Below the pieces are notes generated by a model. The model was not told the origin of the DNA, did not search any database, and worked only from the letters and a program-made list of their open reading frames with translations. Made by a program: the position numbers and the translations under genes. A stretch of 64,000 nt of DNA from Pseudomonas caricapapayae (GTDB lineage: Bacteria > Pseudomonadota > Gammaproteobacteria > Pseudomonadales > Pseudomonadaceae). Of the stretch, positions 46,476 to 54,591 are shown piece after piece. Position 1 is the stretch's first letter. Each line of letters starts with the position of its first letter. The stretch spans positions 1 to 64,000 of the forward strand of contig NZ_LJPW01000008.1 in NCBI RefSeq assembly GCF_001400735.1, in the 5' to 3' direction.

Positions 46476-48389
46476 TCAGGACGAGAGGTACGAAGAGCGC
46501 GTGAGGCCCAGGCGCAATGCGTCGAGGAAGTAGGTGCGTTCGCGCGGGGTGATCCTGGCGCTGGCGACCTTGTCCCGGTAGTGGGTCATCAGTTCTTCGG
46601 GCGACAAATGCACGTAGCGCAGCATGTCTTCAATGGTGTCGTGGGTTTCGATACCGGCGTGGTAAACGCTGCCGTCCGGGTTCTGGTAGATGTTCACCGA
46701 GTCGGTATCACCGAACAGGTTGTGCATGTCCCCCAGAATTTCCTGATAGGCACCCACCAGAAAGATCCCCAGCAGATAGTCTTCGCCTTCGTTCAAGGAG
46801 TGCACCGGCATGCTGGTCTCGATGCTTTGCTCATCGACGTATTGCTTGATCTTGCCGTCGGAATCACAGGTCAGGTCCTGAAGCACTGCGCGGCGCACCG
46901 GTTCTTCGTCCAGACGGTGCAATGGCAGGATCGGCAACACCTGACCGATTGCCCAGGTGTCCGGCAGGCTCTGGAACACCGAGAAGTTGCAGATGTACTT
47001 GTCGGCCAGCTTGTCGTTGAGTTCGTCCAGCACCTGACGATGCGAGCGTTGACGTGCTTTCAGCGAGTTGTACAGGCGACGGCAGACGGCGAAGTAGCAT
47101 TGTTCGCCCAGAGCCTTCTCCGCCAGGCTGATTTTGCCATCGGCATACTGCGCAGCGATGTCGCTCATGTAGTGCGTGGCGCGCCAGTAGGTTTCGGTGA
47201 CCATTTCGATATCGGTCGGACCCAGCAGGTCCACCAGCCATTGAACGGTTTCCGGCAGGCTTGCCTTGTCGGCGATTTCCGGCACTTCGTCGTTATGCTT
47301 TTCGACGTCGGTTACCTGAACCACCAGCATCGCGTGGTGGGCGGTCAGCGAGCGGCCGCTTTCAGAGAAAATGTGCGGATGCGGCAGGCTTTGCGCGTCG
47401 CAGAATTCCTTGAGCATACCGACCACGACACCAGCGTAATCGTCCATGTCATAGTTGATCGAGCTGGCATTGCGCGAGTGTGTGCCATCGTAATCGACGC
47501 CCAGGCCGCCGCCGACATCGATGTAGTCCACCGGCAGACCCAGTTTGCGCAGTTCGCCGTAGTAGCGGATCGCTTCCTTGAAACCGTGCTGGTAGTCGGC
47601 CAGGTTGGCGATCTGCGAGCCCATGTGGAAGTGCAGAAGGCGGATGCCCTGGTCCAGGCCCGCTTTGCGGAAGCGCTCCACCACCGACAACAACTGTGCG
47701 GCCGACAGCCCGAACTTGGATTTCTCGCCGCCGGTGTCCGCCCATTTGCTCGACGCCAGGGACGACAGGCGAACGCGCAGGCCGACCTGAGGTGCAACCT
47801 TCAGCTCGGCAGCTTCTTCAATCACCAGCTCGACTTCGGATTCTTTCTCGATGACGATGAATACATTGTGGCCCAGCTTCTGGCCCATCAACGCCAGGCG
47901 GATGAATTCACGGTCCTTGTAACCGTTGCAGACAATGGTGCCGCCTTTGGGCGCCAGTGCCAGCACAGCCATCAGTTCAGGCTTGGAGCCCGCCTCCAGA
48001 CCGATGGAAACGTTCTGCGTTGCGATGATGTTTTCCACCACCGCTTCCTGCTGGTTGACCTTGATCGGGTACAGCGCAGTGTATTTGCTCTGGTATTCCA
48101 GACGCGCAATGTTGCTGTCGAATGCACCGGTCAGCTGACGCACACGGTCTTGCAGGATGTCGGGGAAGCGCACCAGCAAGGGCAGCGACAGCCCGCTTTT
48201 GCGCAGGTTGTCGACCTGTTCGTAAAGATCGATGGGCGAACTGTCCGGCCCATTGGGGCGGACTTCGACGCGACCTGCTTCGTTGATTGCAAAGTAACCC
48301 GCGCCCCAATGGCGAATGCCATAAACGCTACGGCTGTCCGCAACTGTCCATTGGCTGCCATCGTCTTTGCGTGTGCGTCGTACGGACAT
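46476..48389 (-). CDS. speA: Biosynthetic arginine decarboxylase SpeA
   Basis: A 637-residue PLP enzyme of the alanine-racemase-fold group, converting arginine to agmatine for putrescine and spermidine synthesis. PLP Lys110 lies in LYPIKVNQQ, the substrate loop in LHFHMGSQI and [11 protein letters not shown], and the catalytic cysteine region in [13 protein letters not shown]. Length matches SpeA. ATG at 48389 follows AGGGGAC. It lies next to yciH, the Nudix gene and DUF2333, as in P. aeruginosa PA4839-PA4842. Confidence 0.97.
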   Translation of the reverse strand: MSVRRTRKDDGSQWTVADSRSVYGIRHWGAGYFAINEAGRVEVRPNGPDSSPIDLYEQVDNLRKSGLSLPLLVRFPDILQDRVRQLTGAFDSNIARLEYQSKYTALYPIKVNQQEAVVENIIATQNVSIGLEAGSKPELMAVLALAPKGGTIVCNGYKDREFIRLALMGQKLGHNVFIVIEKESEVELVIEEAAELKVAPQVGLRVRLSSLASSKWADTGGEKSKFGLSAAQLLSVVERFRKAGLDQGIRLLHFHMGSQIANLADYQHGFKEAIRYYGELRKLGLPVDYIDVGGGLGVDYDGTHSRNASSINYDMDDYAGVVVGMLKEFCDAQSLPHPHIFSESGRSLTAHHAMLVVQVTDVEKHNDEVPEIADKASLPETVQWLVDLLGPTDIEMVTETYWRATHYMSDIAAQYADGKISLAEKALGEQCYFAVCRRLYNSLKARQRSHRQVLDELNDKLADKYICNFSVFQSLPDTWAIGQVLPILPLHRLDEEPVRRAVLQDLTCDSDGKIKQYVDEQSIETSMPVHSLNEGEDYLLGIFLVGAYQEILGDMHNLFGDTDSVNIYQNPDGSVYHAGIETHDTIEDMLRYVHLSPEELMTHYRDKVASARITPRERTYFLDALRLGLTRSSYLSS

Positions 48390-48417
48390 CGAAGTCCCCT
48401 ATAAAGAAAGTCGTAGC

Positions 48418-48440
48418 GCCAGCCCGTAATCGGCTGGGCG
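48418..48440 (-). promoter_or_regulatory. Hairpin in the yciH-speA gap
   Basis: CGCCAGCC and GGCTGGGCG pair around a short AT-containing loop, 29 bp before the speA start. It could be a leader structure of speA or a weak end signal for yciH. No T-tract follows. Confidence 0.4.
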
Positions 48441-48490
48441 CATTGTAATGAGTTGAAATGACGATTTGATTCGCCGTCCGGTACGCGGGT

Positions 48491-48862
48491 TCAGCCGCCG
48501 GACTTTTTAGCCTTGAAGCCTTTTTTGATCAGTTCGGCCAGTAGCAGTTCGACGTGATTGCCCTGAATCTCGATTACACCGTCCTTGAGCGAGCCGCCTG
48601 TGCCGCAGCGCTGCTTGAGGGCTTTGGCCAGCTCCTTGAGTGGCTCTTCGGCCAGCGGGACACCGCTTATGGTGGTCACGGTCTTGCCGCCACGACCCTT
48701 GCTTTCACGGCGCACGCGGGCAATACCGTCCCCTTCGGGGATGGCCGTCTGTTTGCAGGTGCAGTCGGCAACGGGCTGGCGACAATCGGGGCAGTGACGC
48801 CCGGAGTCGGTTGAAAACACCAGGCCGCCCAGGGCGGCGAAGGAAGCGGCTTTTTTAGCCAC
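48491..48862 (-). CDS. yciH: SUI1-like translation factor YciH
   Basis: A 123-residue protein of the eIF1/SUI1 family. The N-terminal part has two Cys-x2-Cys type pairs (CPDCRQPVADCTC), and the C-terminal SUI1 core has GRGGKTVTTISG, LKQRCGTGGSLKDG and GNHVELLL. It helps start-codon fidelity. The start is GTG at 48862 (VAKKAASF); the frame extends upstream but without similarity. Confidence 0.93.
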   Translation of the reverse strand: MAKKAASFAALGGLVFSTDSGRHCPDCRQPVADCTCKQTAIPEGDGIARVRRESKGRGGKTVTTISGVPLAEEPLKELAKALKQRCGTGGSLKDGVIEIQGNHVELLLAELIKKGFKAKKSGG

Positions 48863-49050
48863 GCAAAAATCCTCTTGTTGAGGACTGAAGATGGGTCGGG
48901 CTCCTACGAGCCATCGACCGCGAAGCCCCACTCTGGCAGGGGCAGCGCTACTGGAACGGCAGGGCCGGCCCAGTTTGAAAAGGTCGCGCAGTGTAACGGC
49001 AAACAGGCCGGTTGCTAAGGGGCTGGATACGCCAATTTCTGAACACTCGC

Positions 49051-49596
49051 TTACTGATCGTTCTCGACCTGTTCAAGGTAGCGTTTCAACGCTGCCAGAG
49101 AGTCCGGACACCAAGAGCCGTTTTCAGACTGACGCAGCACTTCGTCGAGGGGCATGAAGCGCGCTTCCAGCACCTCTTCGGGTTGCAGTTTCAAAGGCCC
49201 GTCCCACACTGCCGAAAACACGGCGCACCAGAGCCGGTTGCCCGGCTGGTCGAAGAAGAACCGTTCGTGCGCCTGCAATGGCACGCCACCGACGCCCAGC
49301 TCTTCCTCCAGTTCGCGGGCAGCGGACTCGGCGTAGCTTTCATCCTCTTGCACCATGCCGCCTGCAGCTACATCCCAGTAGCCAGGATAGATGGCTTTGC
49401 TCAACGTGCGCCGGTGCACGCACAGCTCACCGGCACTGTTGAACAGCAGAATATAGGTGCCTCGCCCGATCAGCCCGCGTTCACGCAAGTCGGCGCGGAC
49501 CTGCGAACCGAGCAGCCGATCCTGTTCGTCGACCCAGGCGATCTGCTCGGCATCCGAGGCGGCGCGGTGCGCGGCCTCGTTGACAGGAATGGACAT
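49051..49596 (-). CDS. Nudix hydrolase
   Basis: A 181-residue Nudix protein. The Nudix box GGMVQEDESYAESAARELEEELG fits GX5EX7REUXEEXGU with all catalytic residues. The N-terminal extension and RRTLSKAIYPGYWDV resemble the YfcD group, related to isopentenyl-diphosphate isomerase-like Nudix proteins. The substrate is unknown. Its start shares one base with the DUF2333 stop, so both are co-transcribed. Confidence 0.93.
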   Translation of the reverse strand: MSIPVNEAAHRAASDAEQIAWVDEQDRLLGSQVRADLRERGLIGRGTYILLFNSAGELCVHRRTLSKAIYPGYWDVAAGGMVQEDESYAESAARELEEELGVGGVPLQAHERFFFDQPGNRLWCAVFSAVWDGPLKLQPEEVLEARFMPLDEVLRQSENGSWCPDSLAALKRYLEQVENDQ

Positions 49597-50675
49597 CAGC
49601 CCTGATTCAGCAGCTGGCGCAGGTCGATGACCGCGGCGTTGGCACGCGAAATGTAGTTGGCCATGACCAGCGAATGGTTGGCGAACACACCGAACGGGCT
49701 ACCGTTGAGAATCATCGGGCTCCACAGCGGTTCCTGAGAGGCTTCCAGCTCACGAATGATCTGACGCACGCTCACAGTTGCGTTCTTCTTGGCCAGTACA
49801 TCGGCGAAGTCGACTTCGATGGCCCGCAACAGATGCGAGAGTGCCCAAGCCTGACCCCGTGCTTCGTAGAACACGTTGTCCACTTCCAGCCACGGTGTTT
49901 CGACGATTTCCTCGTCTACCTGTGGCACTTCGCCGGGTTTGACCGAAACAGCGGCTTCGGTTTTCAGCGTGCTGTTGAGTTTGACCCGGCCAACGCTGGC
50001 CGAAAGGCGTTGCGACAGCGAGCCCAGGCGCGTGCCGACATCGCCCAGCCAGTTGTTCAGATTGTCGGCGCGGGCATAAAACAGCGCGCCTTTCTGGTTT
50101 GGATCGGACAGACGAGCCTGATAACGGCTCAGGGAGTTGATCCCCTCGGCATATTGCGACTCGCTGGAAGGCAGAATCCAGCTGCGATTGTTGAAGTTGA
50201 ACAGCGGCTCGGCGCGAGCCAGATCGCCGTCTTCCGCCGATTGGGATTGAGAACGGGCAAAGTCCTTGCGCAGCGCCCGGCTCAGGTCACGCACCTGCAC
50301 CAGTACGCCGTATTCCCAGCTCGGAATGTTGTCCAGCCACAAGCCCGGTGGCATGCGGTCGTTGGACAGGTATCCACCCCGTTTATCGAGCAGCGTGCCA
50401 GCCACCGTCTTCAGCGTTTCGACTGTCGTATAGCCGATAACCATCTGTTTGCCTTCGCGCTCGGCGGCGGCTTGCGCGTTCTGTTGTACCGGGAACAGTG
50501 CAGGCTCCTTGCTCCAGTACCAGCCGACTACCAGCGCAACCAGCAGGTAAATCAAGATCAAGGCGCCCAGAGCGCGACTATAGAACAGGTTACCCAGGTA
50601 ACCGCGACGTTTGACCGATGAGGTGTCAGCGGTGCGCTCACCCGCGCTGCCTGCGCGGTTCTTCCAATCCAGCAT
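49596..50675 (-). CDS. DUF2333 membrane-anchored protein
   Basis: A 359-residue protein with a cytoplasmic N-terminus, one membrane helix (ALGALILIYLLVALVVGWYW, about 35-54) and a periplasmic DUF2333 domain with TTVETLKTVAGTLLDKRGGYLSND and an N-terminal NAVVA-type end NYISRANAAVIDLRQLL. ATG at 50675 has AAAGGAC upstream; the frame continues 12 codons further. The function is unknown. The gene is conserved next to the Nudix and gcbA genes in pseudomonads. Confidence 0.9.
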   Translation of the reverse strand: MLDWKNRAGSAGERTADTSSVKRRGYLGNLFYSRALGALILIYLLVALVVGWYWSKEPALFPVQQNAQAAAEREGKQMVIGYTTVETLKTVAGTLLDKRGGYLSNDRMPPGLWLDNIPSWEYGVLVQVRDLSRALRKDFARSQSQSAEDGDLARAEPLFNFNNRSWILPSSESQYAEGINSLSRYQARLSDPNQKGALFYARADNLNNWLGDVGTRLGSLSQRLSASVGRVKLNSTLKTEAAVSVKPGEVPQVDEEIVETPWLEVDNVFYEARGQAWALSHLLRAIEVDFADVLAKKNATVSVRQIIRELEASQEPLWSPMILNGSPFGVFANHSLVMANYISRANAAVIDLRQLLNQG

Positions 50676-50969
50676 GGTAGGGTCCTTTCGATCTTGAGTT
50701 GAATGCTTCACGAGGCGTTCGACCGCAACCTTACCCTAAGGTGCGATTGAAGCAGCAGCAAGCCACAAGCCATAAGCGTAGAGCAAACCGCTGTCAGCTT
50801 GCAGCTGGAGCCTTATAGCTGCTATCTATCAGTCGATTGATTTTGAGTAATGGCTAAGCGCCATCAAAATGTTGTCAAATAAGTGACTTACGGCGCTGTT
50901 GTGTCGTATCGGAGGTGCTAGCATAGCGCCATCAGCCGTATCGCTCAGTAAAACCACAGTAGTCTCAAT

Positions 50970-52625
50970 ATGACCGAGTCAGAAGACCCTAGCCGAGATC
51001 GCCTGAAGCATCATTTTGCCCAACGGGTCATCCATCAGGCGCGCCAGATTCTGGAGACGTGGCAGCGCCTGCAAAAGGCCGAGTGGTCGACTGGGGACAT
51101 GGCTGAGCTCAAGGAGTCGACGCTACGCCTTCTGCGCTTTGCCGAGCGCTTCGAGCAGGCGGAGCATATTTCCCTGGCGCACGACATCAGCCACGCACTC
51201 GACGCCGTCGAGGCCAATCGGGGTCGCCTCAACAGCAGCCTCATCACTGATCTCAATCGTTTGATGCAGCGCCTCTCGCGTACCGGCCTGCGGCATGGCG
51301 ACCGGTTGGAGCAAACATCGCTGCCACCGTTGCGCAAGCCAGTCTATGTGGTACTTCAGGATCATGAGCGGGCAGAGCGCCTGGCCAAGCAACTGGAGTT
51401 CTTCGGCCTGGCCGCCTTGTCGCTGCACAGTGTCGCCGAGTTTCAACGTGCAATGGCCCAGCGGCATCCGGCGGCGATTGTCATGGATGTCGATTTCAGC
51501 GGCGCGGGTCAGGGCCTGAAACTGGCATCGCAGGCTCAGGAAGGCCTGGAACAGAAGCTTCCGCTGTTGTTTTTCAGTGTCAGCGAAACCGATACGCCAA
51601 CCCGTCTGGCAGCGGTTCGGGCCGGTGGCGAGGAGTTTCTGACCGGCGCGCTGGAGGCGTCGAGCCTGCTGGAAAAAATCGAAGTCCTGACCTGCGTGGC
51701 TCAATACGAGCCTTATAAAGTGCTGATCATCGACGATTCACGTGCTCAAGCGATGCACACCGAGCGTGTTTTGAATGCAGCCGGAATTGTTACACGGGTT
51801 CTGCTCGATCCGATTCAGGCAATGTCTGAACTGGCCGAGTTCCAGCCGGACCTGATTATCCTCGACATGTACATGCCCGGTTGCACCGGTACCGAGCTGG
51901 CCAAGGTCATTCGGCATAACGATCGCTACGTCAGCGTGCCGATCATTTACCTGTCTGCCGAGGATGACCAGGACAAGCAGCTCGACGCCATGAGTGAGGG
52001 CGGCGACGACTTCCTGACCAAGCCGATCAAGCCTCGCCATCTGATCACCACGGTCCGCAACCGCGCTGCCAGAGCTCGCAGCCTCAAGGCGCGCATGGTC
52101 CGTGACAGCCTGACCGGGCTGTACAATCACACGCACATCCTGCAATTGCTGGAAGATTGCAGTTTTCGCTCGCGACGTGAAGGCAAGCCACTGTGTTTTG
52201 CCATGCTCGATATCGACCATTTCAAGAAGGTCAACGACAGCCACGGCCACCCGATGGGCGACCGTGTGATCAAGAGCCTTGCACTGTTCCTCAAGCAGCG
52301 CCTGCGTAAAACCGACTTCATCGGCCGTTACGGCGGTGAGGAGTTTGCCATCGTCATGCCGGACACCGACATTCAGAGTGCTCATAAAGTGCTTGATGAG
52401 ATTCGCCATCGCTTTGCGGAGATCCATTACCCCGCGCAGCCCGCCGATCTGTTCTGTACCTTCAGCGCCGGGGTGGTTTCTCTTGGTGCGCATGACGACA
52501 GTCTGAGCCTTGCGTCCCAGGCTGATACGGCGTTGTATTGCGCCAAGCATGCGGGCCGCAATCAAGTGCATTCGGCCCTGGTCGATGTGCCCTATCACGT
52601 CGTGTTGACGGAAATCGAGGCCTGA
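50970..52625 (+). CDS. gcbA: Diguanylate cyclase response regulator GcbA
   Basis: A 551-residue protein: a helical N-terminus, a degenerate receiver (about 124-240), a true receiver with Asp299 in ILDMYMPG and Lys351, and a GGDEF domain with GGEEF at 455-459 and the inhibitory RxxD site RKTD at 446-449. It should make c-di-GMP. GcbA in P. aeruginosa and P. fluorescens promotes initial attachment and is needed for dispersal. It is next to DUF2333, as in PA4843/PA4842, and convergent with pprB 7 bp away. Confidence 0.94.
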   Translation: MTESEDPSRDRLKHHFAQRVIHQARQILETWQRLQKAEWSTGDMAELKESTLRLLRFAERFEQAEHISLAHDISHALDAVEANRGRLNSSLITDLNRLMQRLSRTGLRHGDRLEQTSLPPLRKPVYVVLQDHERAERLAKQLEFFGLAALSLHSVAEFQRAMAQRHPAAIVMDVDFSGAGQGLKLASQAQEGLEQKLPLLFFSVSETDTPTRLAAVRAGGEEFLTGALEASSLLEKIEVLTCVAQYEPYKVLIIDDSRAQAMHTERVLNAAGIVTRVLLDPIQAMSELAEFQPDLIILDMYMPGCTGTELAKVIRHNDRYVSVPIIYLSAEDDQDKQLDAMSEGGDDFLTKPIKPRHLITTVRNRAARARSLKARMVRDSLTGLYNHTHILQLLEDCSFRSRREGKPLCFAMLDIDHFKKVNDSHGHPMGDRVIKSLALFLKQRLRKTDFIGRYGGEEFAIVMPDTDIQSAHKVLDEIRHRFAEIHYPAQPADLFCTFSAGVVSLGAHDDSLSLASQADTALYCAKHAGRNQVHSALVDVPYHVVLTEIEA

Positions 52626-52632
52626 GTTCTTT

Positions 52633-53421
52633 TCAGTCCTGGCTTTCGATCAGCTTTTGTCGCGCCGTCGACCTGGCAGGTGAAAATGCAAGTGCCAACT
52701 GGGTACGGTTATGCATGTGGGTCAAGCGCAGTACTTGCGATACATAGAGTTTTACGGTGTTTTCGGTAATACCCAGTTCGCAGGCAATCTGGTAATTGGT
52801 CAGCCCGGTGCTGACCAGACGTGCCACGTCAAGCTGGCGGGGTGACAGCTTCGCCAACGCCACAGGCATCTGTGGGTCATGGTCGACGCTGGTTTTACGT
52901 TCTGGCTGTGGCCTGTTCTGAACACTGTCCAGATTCTGATAGAGGTCGTCTATGGAGGCGGCGAGGAACTGAAGCTTCTCGTTGAGCAGGCCCAGTTGCT
53001 GACGGTTTTTTTGCCGTTCGTTCAGCGCTTCCACTTGCAATTGAACGCCCTCGAGTAACTCTTCGAGGTTGACCGGCTTCTGGTAATAATCGGCAATACC
53101 GGCTCTAAGGGCTTTGATGACATCCTTTTTCTCGGCTTGTCCGGTCAGCATGATGGCTTCGAACAGGTGCGTCTTGCCGCCTGCCATATTCATCGTTTCA
53201 ACCATCTCGATGCCGTTCATGCCGGGCATTTCCAGATCGCACAGCACAATGCCGATGGCGCTGTCGTTGCTGAAATGCTCGATGGCTTCGAGGCTTGAAT
53301 AACAACGCACGCATTCGTAACCGCTGCCCTCCAGAAACTCGCAGAGTTCTTCGACTATAAGAGGCTGGTCATCGACCACCAGAACTTTCGTGACCGGGTA
53401 GTTATCCACATGCAACTCCAT
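52633..53421 (-). CDS. pprB: Response regulator PprB, Tad pilus activator
   Basis: A 262-residue regulator: N-terminal receiver with Asp62 (LCDLEMPG) and Lys115 (YYQKPV), a coiled-coil linker (about 120-160), and a LuxR-type helix-turn-helix (LSPRQLDVARLVSTGLTNYQIACELGIT, about 192-245). PprB in P. aeruginosa activates Tad pili, BapA adhesin and fimbriae, and is phosphorylated by PprA. It shares only the right half of the split Tad locus with PprA. Confidence 0.95.
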   Translation of the reverse strand: MELHVDNYPVTKVLVVDDQPLIVEELCEFLEGSGYECVRCYSSLEAIEHFSNDSAIGIVLCDLEMPGMNGIEMVETMNMAGGKTHLFEAIMLTGQAEKKDVIKALRAGIADYYQKPVNLEELLEGVQLQVEALNERQKNRQQLGLLNEKLQFLAASIDDLYQNLDSVQNRPQPERKTSVDHDPQMPVALAKLSPRQLDVARLVSTGLTNYQIACELGITENTVKLYVSQVLRLTHMHNRTQLALAFSPARSTARQKLIESQD

Positions 53422-53590
53422 GCTGTTAAGGCCGGCAGACCGGAACCTTTATCCATTCAGCAAAACATGATTCAGCGTTGTTTGATTCGTGTCAGCGGTC
53501 CCTGACAGTACGTCAGAGCAATGTGCTAACCGTAGTCGTACTTTCCGACTATGTACATAGTATTAAAGTTTTCAATCGGCCGAGCACCGG

Positions 53591-54064
53591 TTAATGAACG
53601 ACACATACCGTTATCAGTAAGCCTGCCAGTAAGAAAGGTGAAAAAGGATATTTATCCGGCGTGTCGGGGGTTCCAGGAAAATCACGCCGTGCAACTCGTT
53701 GGTTTCTATGAGCCCGGCCGCTCTTCAGGAACAGTACCCCGATCAGCATAGCGACGCCTGCGCCCATAAATGTGCACAGTAGATAGACGCTGTTCGAGGC
53801 GAGTGCGAGTGCTGCCATCAACTTGACGTCTCCGGCACCCAGCTTGCCGAGCGCGTAGCCAGGCAGTGTCAAGCCCAGTGCGAGCGCCAGTGCCAGCGCA
53901 GCTTCGGACGGGGCAGCGCCCAGCCAGGTAGTGCCTGTGCATGACAGATACACGGCAGCCAGTGTTGCCGCGCCCAGTGTCAGCCAGTTGGAAATCTGCT
54001 TGTGTCGCGCATCCTGTTCGGCACAGATTGCAAACCAGACCAGCAGAAAAAATAATTTCACCAC
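53591..54064 (-). CDS. fppA: Flp prepilin peptidase FppA (TadV)
   Basis: A 157-residue inner-membrane aspartic peptidase of family A24. The catalytic aspartates are Asp18 (CAEQDARH) and Asp79 in the GAGD motif (LGKLGAGDVKLMAAL). It is short because it lacks the methylase domain of PilD, as expected for a TadV/FppA enzyme. It matures Flp and pseudopilins. It diverges from tadF. Confidence 0.93.
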   Translation of the reverse strand: MVKLFFLLVWFAICAEQDARHKQISNWLTLGAATLAAVYLSCTGTTWLGAAPSEAALALALALGLTLPGYALGKLGAGDVKLMAALALASNSVYLLCTFMGAGVAMLIGVLFLKSGRAHRNQRVARRDFPGTPDTPDKYPFSPFLLAGLLITVCVVH

Positions 54065-54135
54065 GCAAACACATCCTGTTGTGCGGAAAGAATCTATGCT
54101 GTGCTGAGGCCGTAAGTGTCAGGGTAGACGTTGAT

Positions 54136-54591
54136 ATGAAAACCGTTCTGCAACCTTCCTTTTCTCGTCGGCAACAGGGTGCCGCCGCTATTGAATTTGC
54201 CGCGGTGTTCATTGTTTTCTTTGCCGTGTTCTATGGCGTGGTGAGTTATAGCCTGCCGTTGCTGATGATGCAGTCCTTCAATGCTGCGGCCAGTGAGGCC
54301 GTGCGCCGAAGTGTTGCCCTCAATCCGACGGTGACTGACTACAACACGCTATTGAAGAGCCAGGCTCAGAGTGTTGTCATGAACCAGTTGTCATGGATGC
54401 CGCCTGCGCTGGGTTTCAGCGCCAGCTATACCAGCGTGACGTACAGCGCCGGTGTTCTGACAGTGACCATTCAGTACCCGAAGGCCCGATTGACCCAGGT
54501 GCTCCCGCTACTGACGCTCCCCGTAATTGGTGAGATCCCGCGCTTGCCGACCAACCTTACTGCACAAGCGAGCCTGCAACTTGTCCCTTGA
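54136..54591 (+). CDS. tadF: Tad minor pilin TadF (TadE/F pseudopilin)
   Basis: A 151-residue protein with an N-terminal pseudopilin helix: SFSRRQQGAAAIEFAAVFIVFFAVFY. GAAAIEF is a prepilin-type G-x4-EF cleavage site, and the protein fits TadE/TadF minor pilins. Position relative to pprA and fppA matches tadF of P. aeruginosa. The ATG at 54136 lies after TTGAT and GACG, with no strong ribosome site. Its stop overlaps the proposed start of pprA. Confidence 0.9.
   Translation: MKTVLQPSFSRRQQGAAAIEFAAVFIVFFAVFYGVVSYSLPLLMMQSFNAAASEAVRRSVALNPTVTDYNTLLKSQAQSVVMNQLSWMPPALGFSASYTSVTYSAGVLTVTIQYPKARLTQVLPLLTLPVIGEIPRLPTNLTAQASLQLVP

Noticed and set aside
46350..48404. A 684-codon open frame on the plus strand
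   Set aside because: It lies opposite speA, which has all the catalytic motifs, so it is an antisense artefact.
51624..51638. A second GGEEF motif in GcbA (residues 219-223)
   Set aside because: It lies in the degenerate receiver, not in a cyclase fold, so it is a chance match.
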